Shown: piece after piece, positions 44,813 to 53,806 of the stretch
Position numbering within the stretch: position 1 is the first letter of the stretch
How the letters are laid out: each line of letters opens with the position of its first letter
Source of the DNA: an uncultured Maribacter sp.
GTDB lineage: Bacteria > Bacteroidota > Bacteroidia > Flavobacteriales > Flavobacteriaceae
Direction of reading: 5' to 3'
Assembly (NCBI GenBank): GCA_947493885.1
Contig: CANLTE010000005.1
Location: 124,001 to 188,000 of the forward strand
Length of the DNA: 64,000 nt
Program-made: the position numbers and the translations under genes
The notes under the pieces: generated by a model
The model's database searches: none
Seen by the model: only the letters and a program-made list of their open reading frames with translations
Told to the model about the DNA's origin: nothing

Positions 44813-45283
44813 ATGGAAAATCAAATGTTTTCAGAGACTAAAAAGTCTTCAAACGCAAAAAAAGAAAAGCAGTTTTCTGACATAAGTTTAAAACCAACGC
44901 CGGCTTTTATATCCGCTTCATGGAGCGCATTATTAATTGGTATGGTAGCATACTGTATTGGTTTATGGAATGCAGACATGCTGCTGAACGAAAAAGGGTA
45001 TTATTTTACCATTTTATTATTTGGTTTGTTTTCGGTTGTATCCGTTCAAAAGAGTGTACGAGACAAAAAAGAAGGATTACCGGTAACAGATGCTTATTAT
45101 GGTATTAGCTGGTTTACCACAATAGCATCAATTGTACTATTGGTTATAGGCTTATGGAATGCTGATTTAGAATTGAGTGAAAAAGGATTTTACGGAATGT
45201 CTTTTACACTTAGTTTGTTTGCCTCAGTAGCAGTGCAAAAAAACACTCGAGATATTAAATATATAGAGGAGTCCGAAGTCTAA
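44813..45283 (+). CDS. YiaA/YiaB-type inner membrane protein
   Basis: The product has 156 residues from [13 protein letters not shown]. It contains two copies of the YiaA/B two-helix unit: [22 protein letters not shown] followed by [24 protein letters not shown], and [23 protein letters not shown] followed by a like partner ending VAVQKNTRD (given in parts). The duplicated GLWNAD and VQK-x-RD motifs are the family hallmark. The function is unknown. The in-frame ATG at 44744 would add a basic stretch without family support. A terminator follows at 45339. Confidence 0.85.
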   Translation: MENQMFSETKKSSNAKKEKQFSDISLKPTPAFISASWSALLIGMVAYCIGLWNADMLLNEKGYYFTILLFGLFSVVSVQKSVRDKKEGLPVTDAYYGISWFTTIASIVLLVIGLWNADLELSEKGFYGMSFTLSLFASVAVQKNTRDIKYIEESEV

Positions 45284-45338
45284 TTTAACAATATCGTATT
45301 AAAGCGTAGTTATGCACGAATTGCGCTTTGATGTTTGT

Positions 45339-45364
45339 AAAAGCGGCCATTATTGGTCGCTTTT
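45339..45364. terminator. Terminator between the YiaA-like gene and nadD
   Basis: AAAAGCGGCCA, loop TTAT, TGGTCGCTTTT, an 11-bp stem with one G-T pair. It ends at the nadD stop codon, so it can act for both convergent genes. A second, looser repeat AAAGCG / CGCTTT sits at 45301-45329. Confidence 0.8.
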
Positions 45365-45947
45365 ATCTATAAAAATTCATTTCATCCATATATTTCCAAA
45401 CAGAATCGGGAAGTAGAGTTCTAACATTTCTGCCCATTTTATGATTATTTCGAATAAAGGTGGATGAAATTTCCATAATTGGGGCATCAACTTTGGTAAC
45501 TTTAGGATGATTTTTAAACTGATTATCAATTACTCCATTTGATATTCTTGGGTAAACAAAAAGTTCGTAATCTTCTAAAATCAGTTCATAATTTTTCCAC
45601 TTATGAAAACCTTTAAGATTATCCTCTCCCATTATCAAACAAAATTGATAATCATCAGGATATTTTTCTTTTAAATAGGTTAGTGTATTAATTGTATAAT
45701 TTGGCTGAGGCAAATCAAATTCGATCGTGCTAGGTTTAAGCTTTGGATAGTGTTGTGTAGCTTCAAATACCATTTGGTATCTATGGTTATTGTCAAGCAA
45801 CGTTTTTTTTGTTTTAAAGGGACTTTGAGGAGTAACTACGAACCAAACCTCATCTAATTCTGAATGTTCTACCATATGATTTGCTATAATCATATGACCT
45901 ATATGAATTGGGTTAAACGTTCCAAAGTATAAACCAACTTTTTTCAT
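45363..45947 (-). CDS. nadD: Nicotinate-nucleotide adenylyltransferase
   Basis: The product has 194 residues from MKKVGLYFGTFNPIHIGHM. A GTG two codons upstream is possible but adds nothing typical. The nucleotidyltransferase motifs are GTFNPIHIGH (HxGH-type) and the C-terminal ISSTFIRNN (SSTxIR motif, which binds ATP phosphates). MGEDNLKGFHKW is the NadD loop. It makes deamido-NAD from nicotinate mononucleotide and ATP. It follows gmk after 5 bp in the yicC-gmk-nadD operon, an arrangement common in Flavobacteriaceae. Confidence 0.95.
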   Translation of the reverse strand: MKKVGLYFGTFNPIHIGHMIIANHMVEHSELDEVWFVVTPQSPFKTKKTLLDNNHRYQMVFEATQHYPKLKPSTIEFDLPQPNYTINTLTYLKEKYPDDYQFCLIMGEDNLKGFHKWKNYELILEDYELFVYPRISNGVIDNQFKNHPKVTKVDAPIMEISSTFIRNNHKMGRNVRTLLPDSVWKYMDEMNFYR

Positions 45948-45952
45948 GAGCA

Positions 45953-46537
45953 CTATTTATCTTCAGAATTCACAAAATCGTTCACCAGTTCGTAAGCTTC
46001 CTTTAATGCAACGTCCAAATCATAATTCTTAATAATCTTATCAAACTGTGGAGCTGTGGCTAATTCTACAGATGCTTTAGCTATTCGCATATTAATTTTG
46101 TCTTCACTTTCGGTACTTCGTTTTTTCAACCGAATTTTAAGCTCATCAACACTAGGTGGTTTCACAAAAACCGCCAGGGTTTCTTTTGGAAATTTTTTCT
46201 TTATACGTAATCCCCCAGCGACATCAATATCAAAAATTACATTTTTACCTTCCGCCCATAATCGCTCAACTTCGGACTTTAAAGTTCCATAAAAATTATC
46301 TCTATAAACCTCTTCCCATTCTAAAAAATCATCATTTCTAATATGTTGTTTAAACTCAGAAACAGTTTTAAAATAATAATCTATTCCATTTTTTTCTTTG
46401 CCTCTTCTGGGCCTAGAAGCTGCTGAAACTGAAAAAGCAAGATTTAATTCTGGTTGTTTTAGAAGATGACGTACAATAGTAGTTTTTCCACTTCCGGATG
46501 GCGCAGAAAATATAAGCAATTTACCTCCTTTCATCAC
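45953..46537 (-). CDS. gmk: Guanylate kinase
   Basis: This is a 194-residue P-loop kinase, LLIFSAPSGSGKTTIVRHLL. The GMP-binding segment is SVSAASRPRRGKEKNGIDYYF, and EWEEVYRDNFYGTLKSEVERL carries the GMP-contacting Glu-Tyr. It phosphorylates GMP to GDP. The start (MMKGGKLL) overlaps the yicC stop by 4 bp, so translation is coupled. The length is normal. Confidence 0.97.
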   Translation of the reverse strand: MMKGGKLLIFSAPSGSGKTTIVRHLLKQPELNLAFSVSAASRPRRGKEKNGIDYYFKTVSEFKQHIRNDDFLEWEEVYRDNFYGTLKSEVERLWAEGKNVIFDIDVAGGLRIKKKFPKETLAVFVKPPSVDELKIRLKKRSTESEDKINMRIAKASVELATAPQFDKIIKNYDLDVALKEAYELVNDFVNSEDK

Positions 46538-47391
46538 AAAACATTAAGCATTTGTTCTTTAATTTTTTCTAGTTCGTCCTTCATTTGAACCACTAACTGC
46601 TGCATTGGAGCAAAATTAGCTTTAGAGCCTATTGTGTTTATTTCTCTACCTATTTCTTGACATATAAAACCTAGTTTTTTACCATTACTATCATCAGATC
46701 TTAAAGTACTCGTAAAATAATCTAAGTGATTTGCAAGTCTTACCTTTTCCTCGGTAATATCATATTTCTCTAAGTAATAAATTAATTCTTGTTCAAACCT
46801 ATTAGCATCTACCTCTTCTTTAACATCGGCAACTGCTTTTTCCAAACGTTCACGAATAGTACCTTGGCGCTCTGGGTCTATATCTATAACTTTATTTAAA
46901 AGATTATGCAGAATTTTAATTCGTTCTTTAAAATCTTCTTCAAGAACTTTACCCTCTTCAGACCTAAACTCATTAATTTTTAGTAGCGCTTGTTTTAAAG
47001 TATCTTTTATATGTTGATATTCACTTTCATCAATATCTTCTTTGTCCGTCTTTAAAACATCGGGCATACGAAGTGCCATCTCCAATAGTCGCAATTCATC
47101 ACCATCGGCAACCCCTTTTAGCTGCTTCATATATTGACGTACAACAGTCTCGTTCACTTGAACAGTAGTTTCATCACCGGTAAGTTCTACATAAAGTCCA
47201 AAATCAACTTTACCTCGCATTAGCGAGCTTGCAATAATTTTACGTAGTTCTAGCTCTTTTTCTCTATATGCTTGTGGCATTCTAGCATTTAAATCAAGGC
47301 TCTTACTATTTAAAGATTTAATTTCTACTGTTATTTTTTTTGTAGAAAGCTGAAGTACATGCTTTCCAAATCCTGTCATGGATTGAATCAT
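46534..47391 (-). CDS. yicC: YicC-family protein (YicC/RapT-like ribonuclease)
   Basis: The 285-residue product opens MIQSMTGFGKHVLQLSTKKI (the family MTGFG motif). It continues VEIKSLNSKSLDLNARMPQAYREKELELR and ends with the DUF1732 domain (NTIGSKANFAPMQQLVVQMKDELEKIKEQ, in parts). YicC proteins are now regarded as an endoribonuclease family acting on small RNAs in E. coli. The gene heads the yicC-gmk-nadD operon. A minus-strand TAnnTTTG element stands at 47412-47419. Confidence 0.92.
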   Translation of the reverse strand: MIQSMTGFGKHVLQLSTKKITVEIKSLNSKSLDLNARMPQAYREKELELRKIIASSLMRGKVDFGLYVELTGDETTVQVNETVVRQYMKQLKGVADGDELRLLEMALRMPDVLKTDKEDIDESEYQHIKDTLKQALLKINEFRSEEGKVLEEDFKERIKILHNLLNKVIDIDPERQGTIRERLEKAVADVKEEVDANRFEQELIYYLEKYDITEEKVRLANHLDYFTSTLRSDDSNGKKLGFICQEIGREINTIGSKANFAPMQQLVVQMKDELEKIKEQMLNVL

Positions 47392-47411
47392 AGTGCAATT
47401 TTAATTGAGCA

Positions 47412-47419
47412 CAAAGGTA
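47412..47419 (-). promoter_or_regulatory. -7 promoter element of the yicC-gmk-nadD operon
   Basis: Reads TACCTTTG on the minus strand, exact TAnnTTTG; start site near 47406, about 15 nt before the yicC ATG. No TTG at proper -33 distance. Confidence 0.5.
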
Positions 47420-47443
47420 ACTAATTTGCCTTTATTTAAGCTT

Positions 47444-48253
47444 TTATAGCTCTCTTACCCATATGTTTCTGTAACTCACTCGACTATTATCACCATGATC
47501 CTGCAAACGTAATGGTCCTTTACCATGTGGTGGATTTTTTGGCCACCCTATGTATGGTGTTGTTCCTTTTATTTCTACATGGTCCTGAACTAATATTCCA
47601 TTATGTATTACCGTCAATGTTCCCGACTTTATTTTTTGCCCTTTAGCATTAAATTCAGGAGCATGATAAACAATATCATAAGTATTCCATTCACCACTAG
47701 GTACAGAAGCCATCGCTAAGGGAGTATGTTGTTTATAAATTGACGCAACTTGCCCGTTAACATAAGTAGTATTATCATTATTATCTAATACTTGAACTTC
47801 ATAAATTCCAGAAAGAAAAACACCGCTATTAGCTCTATTTTGACCATCTCTTTGGACTTCAGCTGGTGAACGCCACTCAATATGCAGTTGCACATTGCCA
47901 AAATTTTGTTTGGTTTGTATGTCTCCAAATCTGTCTTTAACAGTCATACTACCATCATTATTTAAATGCCACTTGGCCTCTGTACTATCTTTAGCACTAA
48001 TCCAATTATCCAAATTTGAACCATTAAACAACACAATTGCATCACTAGGTACCCCATTCTCGTTTTTTGGATTTACTTTTGGTACAACAGGTTCATAAAA
48101 TTCAGTTGCCTCGGGTTTGGTTGGCTCAACTCCAGAATATTCGTCATGAACAACCACATTACTTTTCGCTTCTTTCTCAGTTTCTGAATTTGTGTTTTGT
48201 CCTTGACATGAAGTAGCTAAAACAGCAAAAATAATAAACAACACTTTTTTCAT
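47444..48253 (-). CDS. DUF1080 (3-keto-disaccharide hydrolase-type) lipoprotein
   Basis: The 269-residue product has a lipoprotein signal (FIIFAVLATSCQG, Cys16). A linker rich in Glu and Pro follows (residues about 20-75). The DUF1080 / PF06439 domain starts at about residue 80: AIVLFNGSNLDNWIS, WRSPAEVQRDGQNRANSGVFLSG (in parts), EWNTYDIVYHAPEF and GTLTVIHNGILVQDHVEIKG. It ends in RNIWVREL. This fold is a laminin-G/concanavalin-like jelly roll. Known members act on 3-keto-glycosides. It is the last gene downstream of a sugar isomerase (10-bp gap), which fits an oxidative sugar-breakdown locus. Confidence 0.88.
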   Translation of the reverse strand: MKKVLFIIFAVLATSCQGQNTNSETEKEAKSNVVVHDEYSGVEPTKPEATEFYEPVVPKVNPKNENGVPSDAIVLFNGSNLDNWISAKDSTEAKWHLNNDGSMTVKDRFGDIQTKQNFGNVQLHIEWRSPAEVQRDGQNRANSGVFLSGIYEVQVLDNNDNTTYVNGQVASIYKQHTPLAMASVPSGEWNTYDIVYHAPEFNAKGQKIKSGTLTVIHNGILVQDHVEIKGTTPYIGWPKNPPHGKGPLRLQDHGDNSRVSYRNIWVREL

Positions 48254-48263
48254 TCCTATACTT

Positions 48264-49316
48264 TTAAATTCCTAATATTTTTTTCAGCATTTCTTCATCT
48301 GAACCTCCACCAGCAAAATCGTCAAAAGTTTTTTGAGTAGCTTCTATAATATGTTTCTGTATAAAAGGAGCTCCCTCACGCGCGCCTTGTTCTGGACTCT
48401 TCATACAACACTCCCATTCCATAACCGCCCAAACATCACAGCCATATTGAGTGAGCTTAGAAAAAATACCCCCAAAATCCACTTGACCATCACCCGGTGA
48501 TCTAAACCTTCCTGCTCTATCAATCCAATCAGAATATCCACCATAAACTCCTTGTTTACCTGTTGGGTTAAATTCAGCATCCTTTACATGAAAGGCTTTA
48601 ATAAACTCATGGTAATGATCAATAAAAGTTAGATAGTCTAAGTTTTGAAGTACATAATGACTAGGGTCATAAAGCATATTAACCCGCTTATGGTTATTTG
48701 TTGCTTTCAAAAAACGCTCAAAAGAAACTCCATCGTGTAAGTCTTCACCCGGATGAATTTCGTAACAGACATCTACTCCTTCTTCATCAAAATGATTTAA
48801 AATAGGTAACCATCTTTTAGCCAATTCTTCAAAACCCATTTCAACCAAACCAGGAGGTCTTTGCGGCCAGGGATACATAGCATGCCAAAGTAATGCTCCA
48901 GAAAATGTCGCATGCGATGAAATACCTAATCTTCTACTTGCAGTTGCAGCTTTTTTTACCACATCAACAGCCCATTCAGTTCTGGCTTTTGGATTATTCT
49001 TTACAGCGTCAGGAGCAAAACCATCAAACATTATATCATATGCAGGGTGCACCGCAACCAATTGACCTTGTAAATGCGTTGATAGCTCTGTAATCTGAAG
49101 CCCATAAGAATTTACTTTGCCCTTAAGCTCGTCACAATAAGTTTGGCTTTCTGCGGCTTTGTCAAGATCTATTAAAAAACTCTCCCAAGTAGGTATTTGT
49201 ATTCCTTTATACCCAAGGTCTGAAGCCCATTTACACAATCCGTCTAAGCTATTAAATGGCGCTTTACCATCAACAAATTGAGCAAGAAAAACAGCAGGTC
49301 CTTTAATTGTTTTCAT
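48264..49316 (-). CDS. Sugar phosphate isomerase/epimerase-type TIM barrel (cytoplasmic)
   Basis: The 350-residue product belongs to the xylose-isomerase-like TIM-barrel family (AP_endonuc_2). Metal and substrate residues fit the pattern: VCYEIHPGEDLHDG (Glu and His), NMLYDPSHYVLQ (Asp, His), AFHVKDAEFNP (HVKD) and WAVMEWECCMK (final Glu). It has no signal peptide. Such enzymes interconvert keto-sugars or epimers. It lies 10 bp upstream of the DUF1080 gene, and related enzymes recur in 3-keto-sugar pathways. The 326-bp space before it holds its promoter. Confidence 0.88.
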   Translation of the reverse strand: MKTIKGPAVFLAQFVDGKAPFNSLDGLCKWASDLGYKGIQIPTWESFLIDLDKAAESQTYCDELKGKVNSYGLQITELSTHLQGQLVAVHPAYDIMFDGFAPDAVKNNPKARTEWAVDVVKKAATASRRLGISSHATFSGALLWHAMYPWPQRPPGLVEMGFEELAKRWLPILNHFDEEGVDVCYEIHPGEDLHDGVSFERFLKATNNHKRVNMLYDPSHYVLQNLDYLTFIDHYHEFIKAFHVKDAEFNPTGKQGVYGGYSDWIDRAGRFRSPGDGQVDFGGIFSKLTQYGCDVWAVMEWECCMKSPEQGAREGAPFIQKHIIEATQKTFDDFAGGGSDEEMLKKILGI

Positions 49317-49642
49317 TTATTTTTTATTTTTTGATTTCACAAATACATCTATACTCAAACCAACATGAGGATAACAATAAATAATTTAAGTTTTCCTAGC
49401 AGATGATATTCATTACAGACAAGTTATAAATATAGGAATATCAAAAGAATAATTATGATAAATGTGCATTGAAAAAATCATACAAAAGTGATAGTCTTAT
49501 TTATACCACAAAAAATAAATATATTTAGAAGTCTAAATACAAAAAGCGATTTGTAATCGTTATATTTAGTACTATATTAATAAACCAAACTTCTAATTTT
49601 TAAATACTATACTTTTATAGTGTAGTTAAAAAATAAACAATT
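49317..49642. other. Divergent intergenic region with palindromes
   Basis: This 326-bp AT-rich spacer separates the isomerase (minus) and the ASCH gene (plus). Two short perfect inverted repeats stand close together: TATTTAGA-AG-TCTAAATA at 49522-49539 and CGATT-TGT-AATCG at 49547-49559. Either could be a regulator site for the sugar locus. I see no ORF and no exact TAnnTTTG element. Confidence 0.45.
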
Positions 49643-50104
49643 ATGGAAAATGCTTCGGCAAGAAACATGTGGGGTGACTATTTAGATAAGCATCTTGAAG
49701 ATGCTTTTGTTGAAGCCCCTAAAACAATTCATTTTTGTGATAATGAAAAAGATGCAAATGAATGTGCAACTTTGGTTAAAAAAGGCATCAAAAAAGCAAC
49801 ATCGCACTCTTTACTAGGAATACAATGTAGGAAAGAAAATTTACCTAAAATTGGTGATTTTAAAGTAATTACAGACTGGTCTGGAAAAGCACAGTGTATT
49901 GTAAAGACTACCTCTATTAAATTTAAGCCCTATTTCTCAATAGATGAAGCGTATGCCCAATTAGAAGGCGAAGGAGATAAGTCTCTTAATCATTGGAAAA
50001 AAACGCATTGGGAGTATTACTCTAGAGAGCTATCTTCATATAATAGAGTTCCGAGAGAAAGTATGATTATTGTATGCGAAACCTTTGAAAAAGTTTTCGG
50101 ATAA
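49643..50104 (+). CDS. ASCH-domain protein
   Basis: The 153-residue product is a single ASCH domain of the bacterial type: ARNMWGDYLDKHLEDAFVEAPK, GIKKATSHSLLGIQCRKENLPKIGDF, VKTTSIKFKPYFSIDEAYAQLEGEGDKSLNHWKK (in parts), ending SMIIVCETFEKVF. The family has a PUA-like fold and is thought to bind RNA or nucleotides; some members are ribonucleases or amidohydrolases. It lies opposite to and between sugar-locus genes, with its own terminator, so its role there is unclear. Confidence 0.88.
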   Translation: MENASARNMWGDYLDKHLEDAFVEAPKTIHFCDNEKDANECATLVKKGIKKATSHSLLGIQCRKENLPKIGDFKVITDWSGKAQCIVKTTSIKFKPYFSIDEAYAQLEGEGDKSLNHWKKTHWEYYSRELSSYNRVPRESMIIVCETFEKVFG

Positions 50105-50124
50105 CGCAGAATTAATACCAAATA

Positions 50125-50149
50125 AAAAGGCTGCAGTATGCAGCCTTTT
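50125..50149. terminator. Bidirectional terminator after the ASCH gene
   Basis: AAAAGGCTGCA, loop GTA, TGCAGCCTTTT: an 11-bp perfect stem with A and T ends, placed between the convergent ASCH and Gfo/Idh/MocA genes. Confidence 0.9.
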
Positions 50150-50167
50150 GTTATAAATGCATTTTTC

Positions 50168-51307
50168 TTAAGGTTCTAAACTCACCCATAAGTTACCTTC
50201 TTTATGAGAAGCAACTGTAGCTTCAATAAAGTTCATTCCGCGAACACCATCCTTCATAGTAGGAAACTCTCCATCATTATATTCTTCTCCTCGTATTGCT
50301 TTTGCAGCGCCTAAATAAATATTTGCCATAGAATCAAATATTCCTTCAGGGTGTCCAGGTGGCAATTTTGTTCCGTTTAAAGACAAATCTGAGTTATAAG
50401 CATGTCCAGGTTTATAAATTTGCGTAGGCTCACTATCGCTCATCTTATACAAAAAGTTAGGTCTTTCTTGTTCCCAACGAAAAGAAGCCTTTTCTCCATA
50501 AATAGTTATTGCTAAACCATTTTCCTCACCTGTAGCAACCTGGCTACTACGAATAACACCTTTAGTATGTTCTCCAAGGCGAATTAAAACTGTACCATCA
50601 ACATCCATTTTATTATCTTCATACAAATAATTAAAATCACACAATAGGGACTCTACTTGTAATCCGGTAACATACTCTACCATATTAAACGCATGTACAC
50701 CAATATCACCCATGCAAGAACTTATTCCTGCCTTTTTAGGATCTAAACGCCAAACCGAAGAGCGTTTTTCCTTATCATGAATTATAGTATTTATCCATCC
50801 TTGGTAATACCTTGCATCAACTTTATGTATTTTACCTAAAGCCCCTGCTTTTATCATTTCGCGCATTTGACGTACCATTGGGTAGCCAGTATAAGTATGC
50901 GTTAAAGCAAATACAGTTCCTGCTTTTTTATGAGTTTCTTCTAAAATTTTTGCTTCCTCCAAACTCGTAGTCATTGGTTTTTCACATATTACATGAAAAC
51001 CATTTTCTAATAGCTTTTTAGCCATTGGAAAGTGTAAAAAATTTGGTGTAAGCACTGAACAAACTTCAATACGCTCCTCCTTTGGAAGCTTCATTTCTTC
51101 TTCAATAAATGTATCGAAATCTTTATAAATTCGGTTAGTAGGTACATCAATCTCCTTTGCGAAAGCCATATTGGCCTCAAAATCAGGATTAAAAACCGCC
51201 CCAGTAATTTGATAATTATCATTAATATGCGAAGCTACTCTATGCAATACTCCAATAAGTGAATCTCCACCTCCACCTAGGATACCTAATCTTATTTTTT
51301 TACTCAT
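50168..51307 (-). CDS. Gfo/Idh/MocA-family NAD(P)-dependent sugar oxidoreductase
   Basis: This 379-residue enzyme has a Rossmann opening (IRLGILGGGGDSLIGVLHRV), the family EKP motif as HVICEKPMTTSLEEAKIL, and the C-terminal alpha/beta substrate domain with YYQGWINT, and ISSCMGDIGVHAFNMVEYVTG carrying the conserved catalytic HAF. These enzymes oxidise or reduce sugars at C1-C5, often via 3-keto intermediates. It is probably cytoplasmic. It lies 43 bp downstream of the MFS transporter gene and in the same direction as the isomerase, so transporter, oxidoreductase and isomerase look like one functional unit. Confidence 0.92.
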   Translation of the reverse strand: MSKKIRLGILGGGGDSLIGVLHRVASHINDNYQITGAVFNPDFEANMAFAKEIDVPTNRIYKDFDTFIEEEMKLPKEERIEVCSVLTPNFLHFPMAKKLLENGFHVICEKPMTTSLEEAKILEETHKKAGTVFALTHTYTGYPMVRQMREMIKAGALGKIHKVDARYYQGWINTIIHDKEKRSSVWRLDPKKAGISSCMGDIGVHAFNMVEYVTGLQVESLLCDFNYLYEDNKMDVDGTVLIRLGEHTKGVIRSSQVATGEENGLAITIYGEKASFRWEQERPNFLYKMSDSEPTQIYKPGHAYNSDLSLNGTKLPPGHPEGIFDSMANIYLGAAKAIRGEEYNDGEFPTMKDGVRGMNFIEATVASHKEGNLWVSLEP

Positions 51308-51350
51308 TAATCTCTTTTTAATTTCTTTTGCTAAATTTTTCTATACTTGT

Positions 51351-52583
51351 TTATGCAGGGACTTCTTCCCCATGCCCAATTCTATTTTTTTCAATTTTAT
51401 TTCGCATAAAAAATAAAATTCCAAACAAAGCCACTAATGCTAGAGGGAAATAAACCACGATTCCTAAAACCGCTTTTCCGGCTGCAATTTCGGCCAATGC
51501 ACCAGATAAACCAGATGCTAGTGCAGTTTCTTTTTCTGCATCTAACCATGAACCTATTACAGGATTCCACATAGAGGTAGCAAACATTCCTGCTCCACCT
51601 ACTAAAGACATTCCTAATGCCCCTGTTTTTGGTAAATATTCCGATACAAAGCCAATCATAGTTGGCCAAAAATAGCATACTCCTAAAGCAAACAAAGCAG
51701 CTGCTACATATATCATTGATCCATCAACAATACTCATTAGGTAAATAGCAACACTAGTTATTATTGCTGACATCCAAAGAACTCCTGTAGGGTTTAATTT
51801 ATGCACAATTGGGCCAGCAAAAAACCTACCTAATGCCATTATACCTGTAACCAATGCTAGAACCAACATAGGACTAGCTCCAGAGCTACCTAATATAGTT
51901 TCTATCCATTGTTGTGGTATAAATTCAGAAACCGCAGTTAAAGTCATACAAACAGCTATAAATATAAATAATGGGTTTGCTAAAGCTTTAATATTGTTGG
52001 AGGTATTAGATTCTATATTCTTATTCTCTGGAAATTTTTGAGTGAATATTAAATATCCATAAATTAGTGTCGGAATTAACATTGTTGCTATTAAAGTCTG
52101 CCATCCCATTCCTGCATCTGTCAAAAATTTAGTAACAAGCGCCCCTATTACAAGACCTCCAGGAAACCAAACATGAAATTTATTTAACATTGCTGTTCTA
52201 TTGTTGGTATACATTTCAGCAATCATTGGATTACACGCAGCTTCTACAGAACCATTAGCAAAACCAATAAAGAAGGTTGATATAATTAACGTCCAAAAAC
52301 CACCAGCAAAAATGGTCAACAACAAACCTAGCATATGACATACAAAAGCAACAATCATAAGTTTTTTAGCTCCAATTGAGTTATAAAGTAATCCTCCTAA
52401 AATCATTGCAAGAGGAAATCCTAGAAATGCCATACTGTTAATCCAACCTAATTCTTTATTAGAGATTTCAAAATCTACCCCTAATTGAGTTAGAATACCA
52501 GCTCTAATAGCAAATGTCATTGAAGTTACGATTAGCGAAATACAGGCCGCTAAAAAAATCTGATTTTTGTTTACACTCTCCAT
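51351..52583 (-). CDS. MFS transporter, sugar/nucleoside permease type
   Basis: The 410-residue product has twelve predicted helices. A central hydrophilic loop of about 25 residues (TQKFPENKNIESNTSNNIKAL) separates two six-helix halves. The motif NSIGAKKLMIVAFVCHMLG matches the loop 2-3 signature region. The pattern is that of the fucose/nucleoside-type MFS subgroup common in Bacteroidota sugar loci. It probably brings the sugar or keto-sugar across the inner membrane. It lies between a lipoprotein isomerase (38-bp gap) and the Gfo/Idh/MocA gene, in one apparent operon. Confidence 0.88.
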   Translation of the reverse strand: MESVNKNQIFLAACISLIVTSMTFAIRAGILTQLGVDFEISNKELGWINSMAFLGFPLAMILGGLLYNSIGAKKLMIVAFVCHMLGLLLTIFAGGFWTLIISTFFIGFANGSVEAACNPMIAEMYTNNRTAMLNKFHVWFPGGLVIGALVTKFLTDAGMGWQTLIATMLIPTLIYGYLIFTQKFPENKNIESNTSNNIKALANPLFIFIAVCMTLTAVSEFIPQQWIETILGSSGASPMLVLALVTGIMALGRFFAGPIVHKLNPTGVLWMSAIITSVAIYLMSIVDGSMIYVAAALFALGVCYFWPTMIGFVSEYLPKTGALGMSLVGGAGMFATSMWNPVIGSWLDAEKETALASGLSGALAEIAAGKAVLGIVVYFPLALVALFGILFFMRNKIEKNRIGHGEEVPA

Positions 52584-52621
52584 TTAATCAAGTTTTGGTT
52601 GTTTGTTTTATTTGTAAAATT

Positions 52622-53632
52622 TTATTCTAAATTTTTAGATGCAGCAAGTAATAGGTTTTTTGTTGCAAGTATGCCTTCCTCTTCTCCTAATTTTCTTCCT
52701 TCATATTCAACACCAATATATCCGTTGTATCCCGCATTTTTCACTATTTGAAGCATTTTTTTATAGTCTATTGTTGTCTCTTTTCCATCTGCATCAAAAT
52801 CATAAGACTTAGCGCTAACTGCTTTTGCATGAGGCATTAACTCCTCTACACCTTTATAGTTATCATAACTTTCGGCACAACCCTTAGCATAATCTTTAGG
52901 GTCATTTCTAACAATGCAAAAATTTCCAAAATCTGGCAAAGTACCACAATTGCTCATATTAACCATAGTCATAACTTCAGCTAACAATGCGCCGTTAGAT
53001 GATAACCCTCCGTGATTTTCGACTACAATATTAATATTTTTATCCTTAGCGTAAGTTGCCAATTGCTTTAAACCGTCAGCAGCATTCTTTTTCCATTCAT
53101 CTGGATTACTACTACCATTCAAATTAACTCTTATAGAATGACAATTCATGTCGGCAGCAGCATTTACCCATTTATAATGATTTTCAACAGCTTTTTTTCT
53201 TTCGTCTGGATTACTTAGTGCCAAATCCCCTTGACCGTCAACCATTATCAGCACATTTTTAAGTCCATGTTTTTCAGCTTCAGCATTAGACTTTTTTACA
53301 AAATTTTCCATCGCCTCATGTGAAAAATCAGACTTTTTTAATTCGTTATAATATAATCCACTTACATATTCAAGCCCTTCAAAACCCCATGACTTTGCCT
53401 TTTCCGCAAAAGAATATGGATCAACACCATCATTAAAAATCATGTTGTGCATAGACCATTGTGCTAATGATAGTTTGAAAAAAGAATCTTCAACTTCTGT
53501 GGTTTCGACAACTTCTACGGCTTCAGCTTTTTCGACTTTATCCGCTTTTTTTTCTTTACATGAATAACTCCCAAATAAGGAAATTGCCATAAGCGCAAAA
53601 GCTCCTCTTTTCATAAATTTTATTCTTTCCAT
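52622..53632 (-). CDS. Periplasmic lipoprotein sugar isomerase/epimerase-type TIM barrel
   Basis: I start at the ATG at 53632 (MERIKFMKRGAFALMAISLF), which gives a lipoprotein signal with lipobox FGSYSC. The longer frame upstream has no support. The linker is acidic (KAEAVEVVETTEVED). The TIM barrel follows from about residue 48 with family residues: GLEYVSGLYYNEL, SIRVNLNGSSNPDEW, IVVENHGGLSSNG (catalytic-type Glu-Asn-His), PDFGNFCI (Asp) and IGVEYEGRKLGEE. Export as a lipoprotein places an isomerase-like domain in the periplasm, unlike the cytoplasmic paralogue at 48264. It heads the minus-strand operon with the MFS and Gfo/Idh/MocA genes. Confidence 0.88.
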   Translation of the reverse strand: MERIKFMKRGAFALMAISLFGSYSCKEKKADKVEKAEAVEVVETTEVEDSFFKLSLAQWSMHNMIFNDGVDPYSFAEKAKSWGFEGLEYVSGLYYNELKKSDFSHEAMENFVKKSNAEAEKHGLKNVLIMVDGQGDLALSNPDERKKAVENHYKWVNAAADMNCHSIRVNLNGSSNPDEWKKNAADGLKQLATYAKDKNINIVVENHGGLSSNGALLAEVMTMVNMSNCGTLPDFGNFCIVRNDPKDYAKGCAESYDNYKGVEELMPHAKAVSAKSYDFDADGKETTIDYKKMLQIVKNAGYNGYIGVEYEGRKLGEEEGILATKNLLLAASKNLE

Positions 53633-53706
53633 TTTAAATTGATTTTTAGTTCTACAACTTGGTATTGATAAGTGTCTTAAATATTGATTTTGCTTTTTTC
53701 GCAATA

Positions 53707-53725
53707 TGTAAACGTAATATTTACA
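53707..53725. promoter_or_regulatory. Candidate operator in the divergent sugar-locus region
   Basis: TGTAAA-CGTAATA-TTTACA: 6-bp perfect arms around 7 bp (19 bp), between the divergent isomerase and GMC operons. It could serve both directions. No local regulator gene is present to pair it with. Confidence 0.4.
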
Positions 53726-53806
53726 AGTATTCCAACAATATTAAATCATATATATGTAATATTCAATATATAATTGATAAATTTAAGGATTAAACAAACT
53801 AAATAA

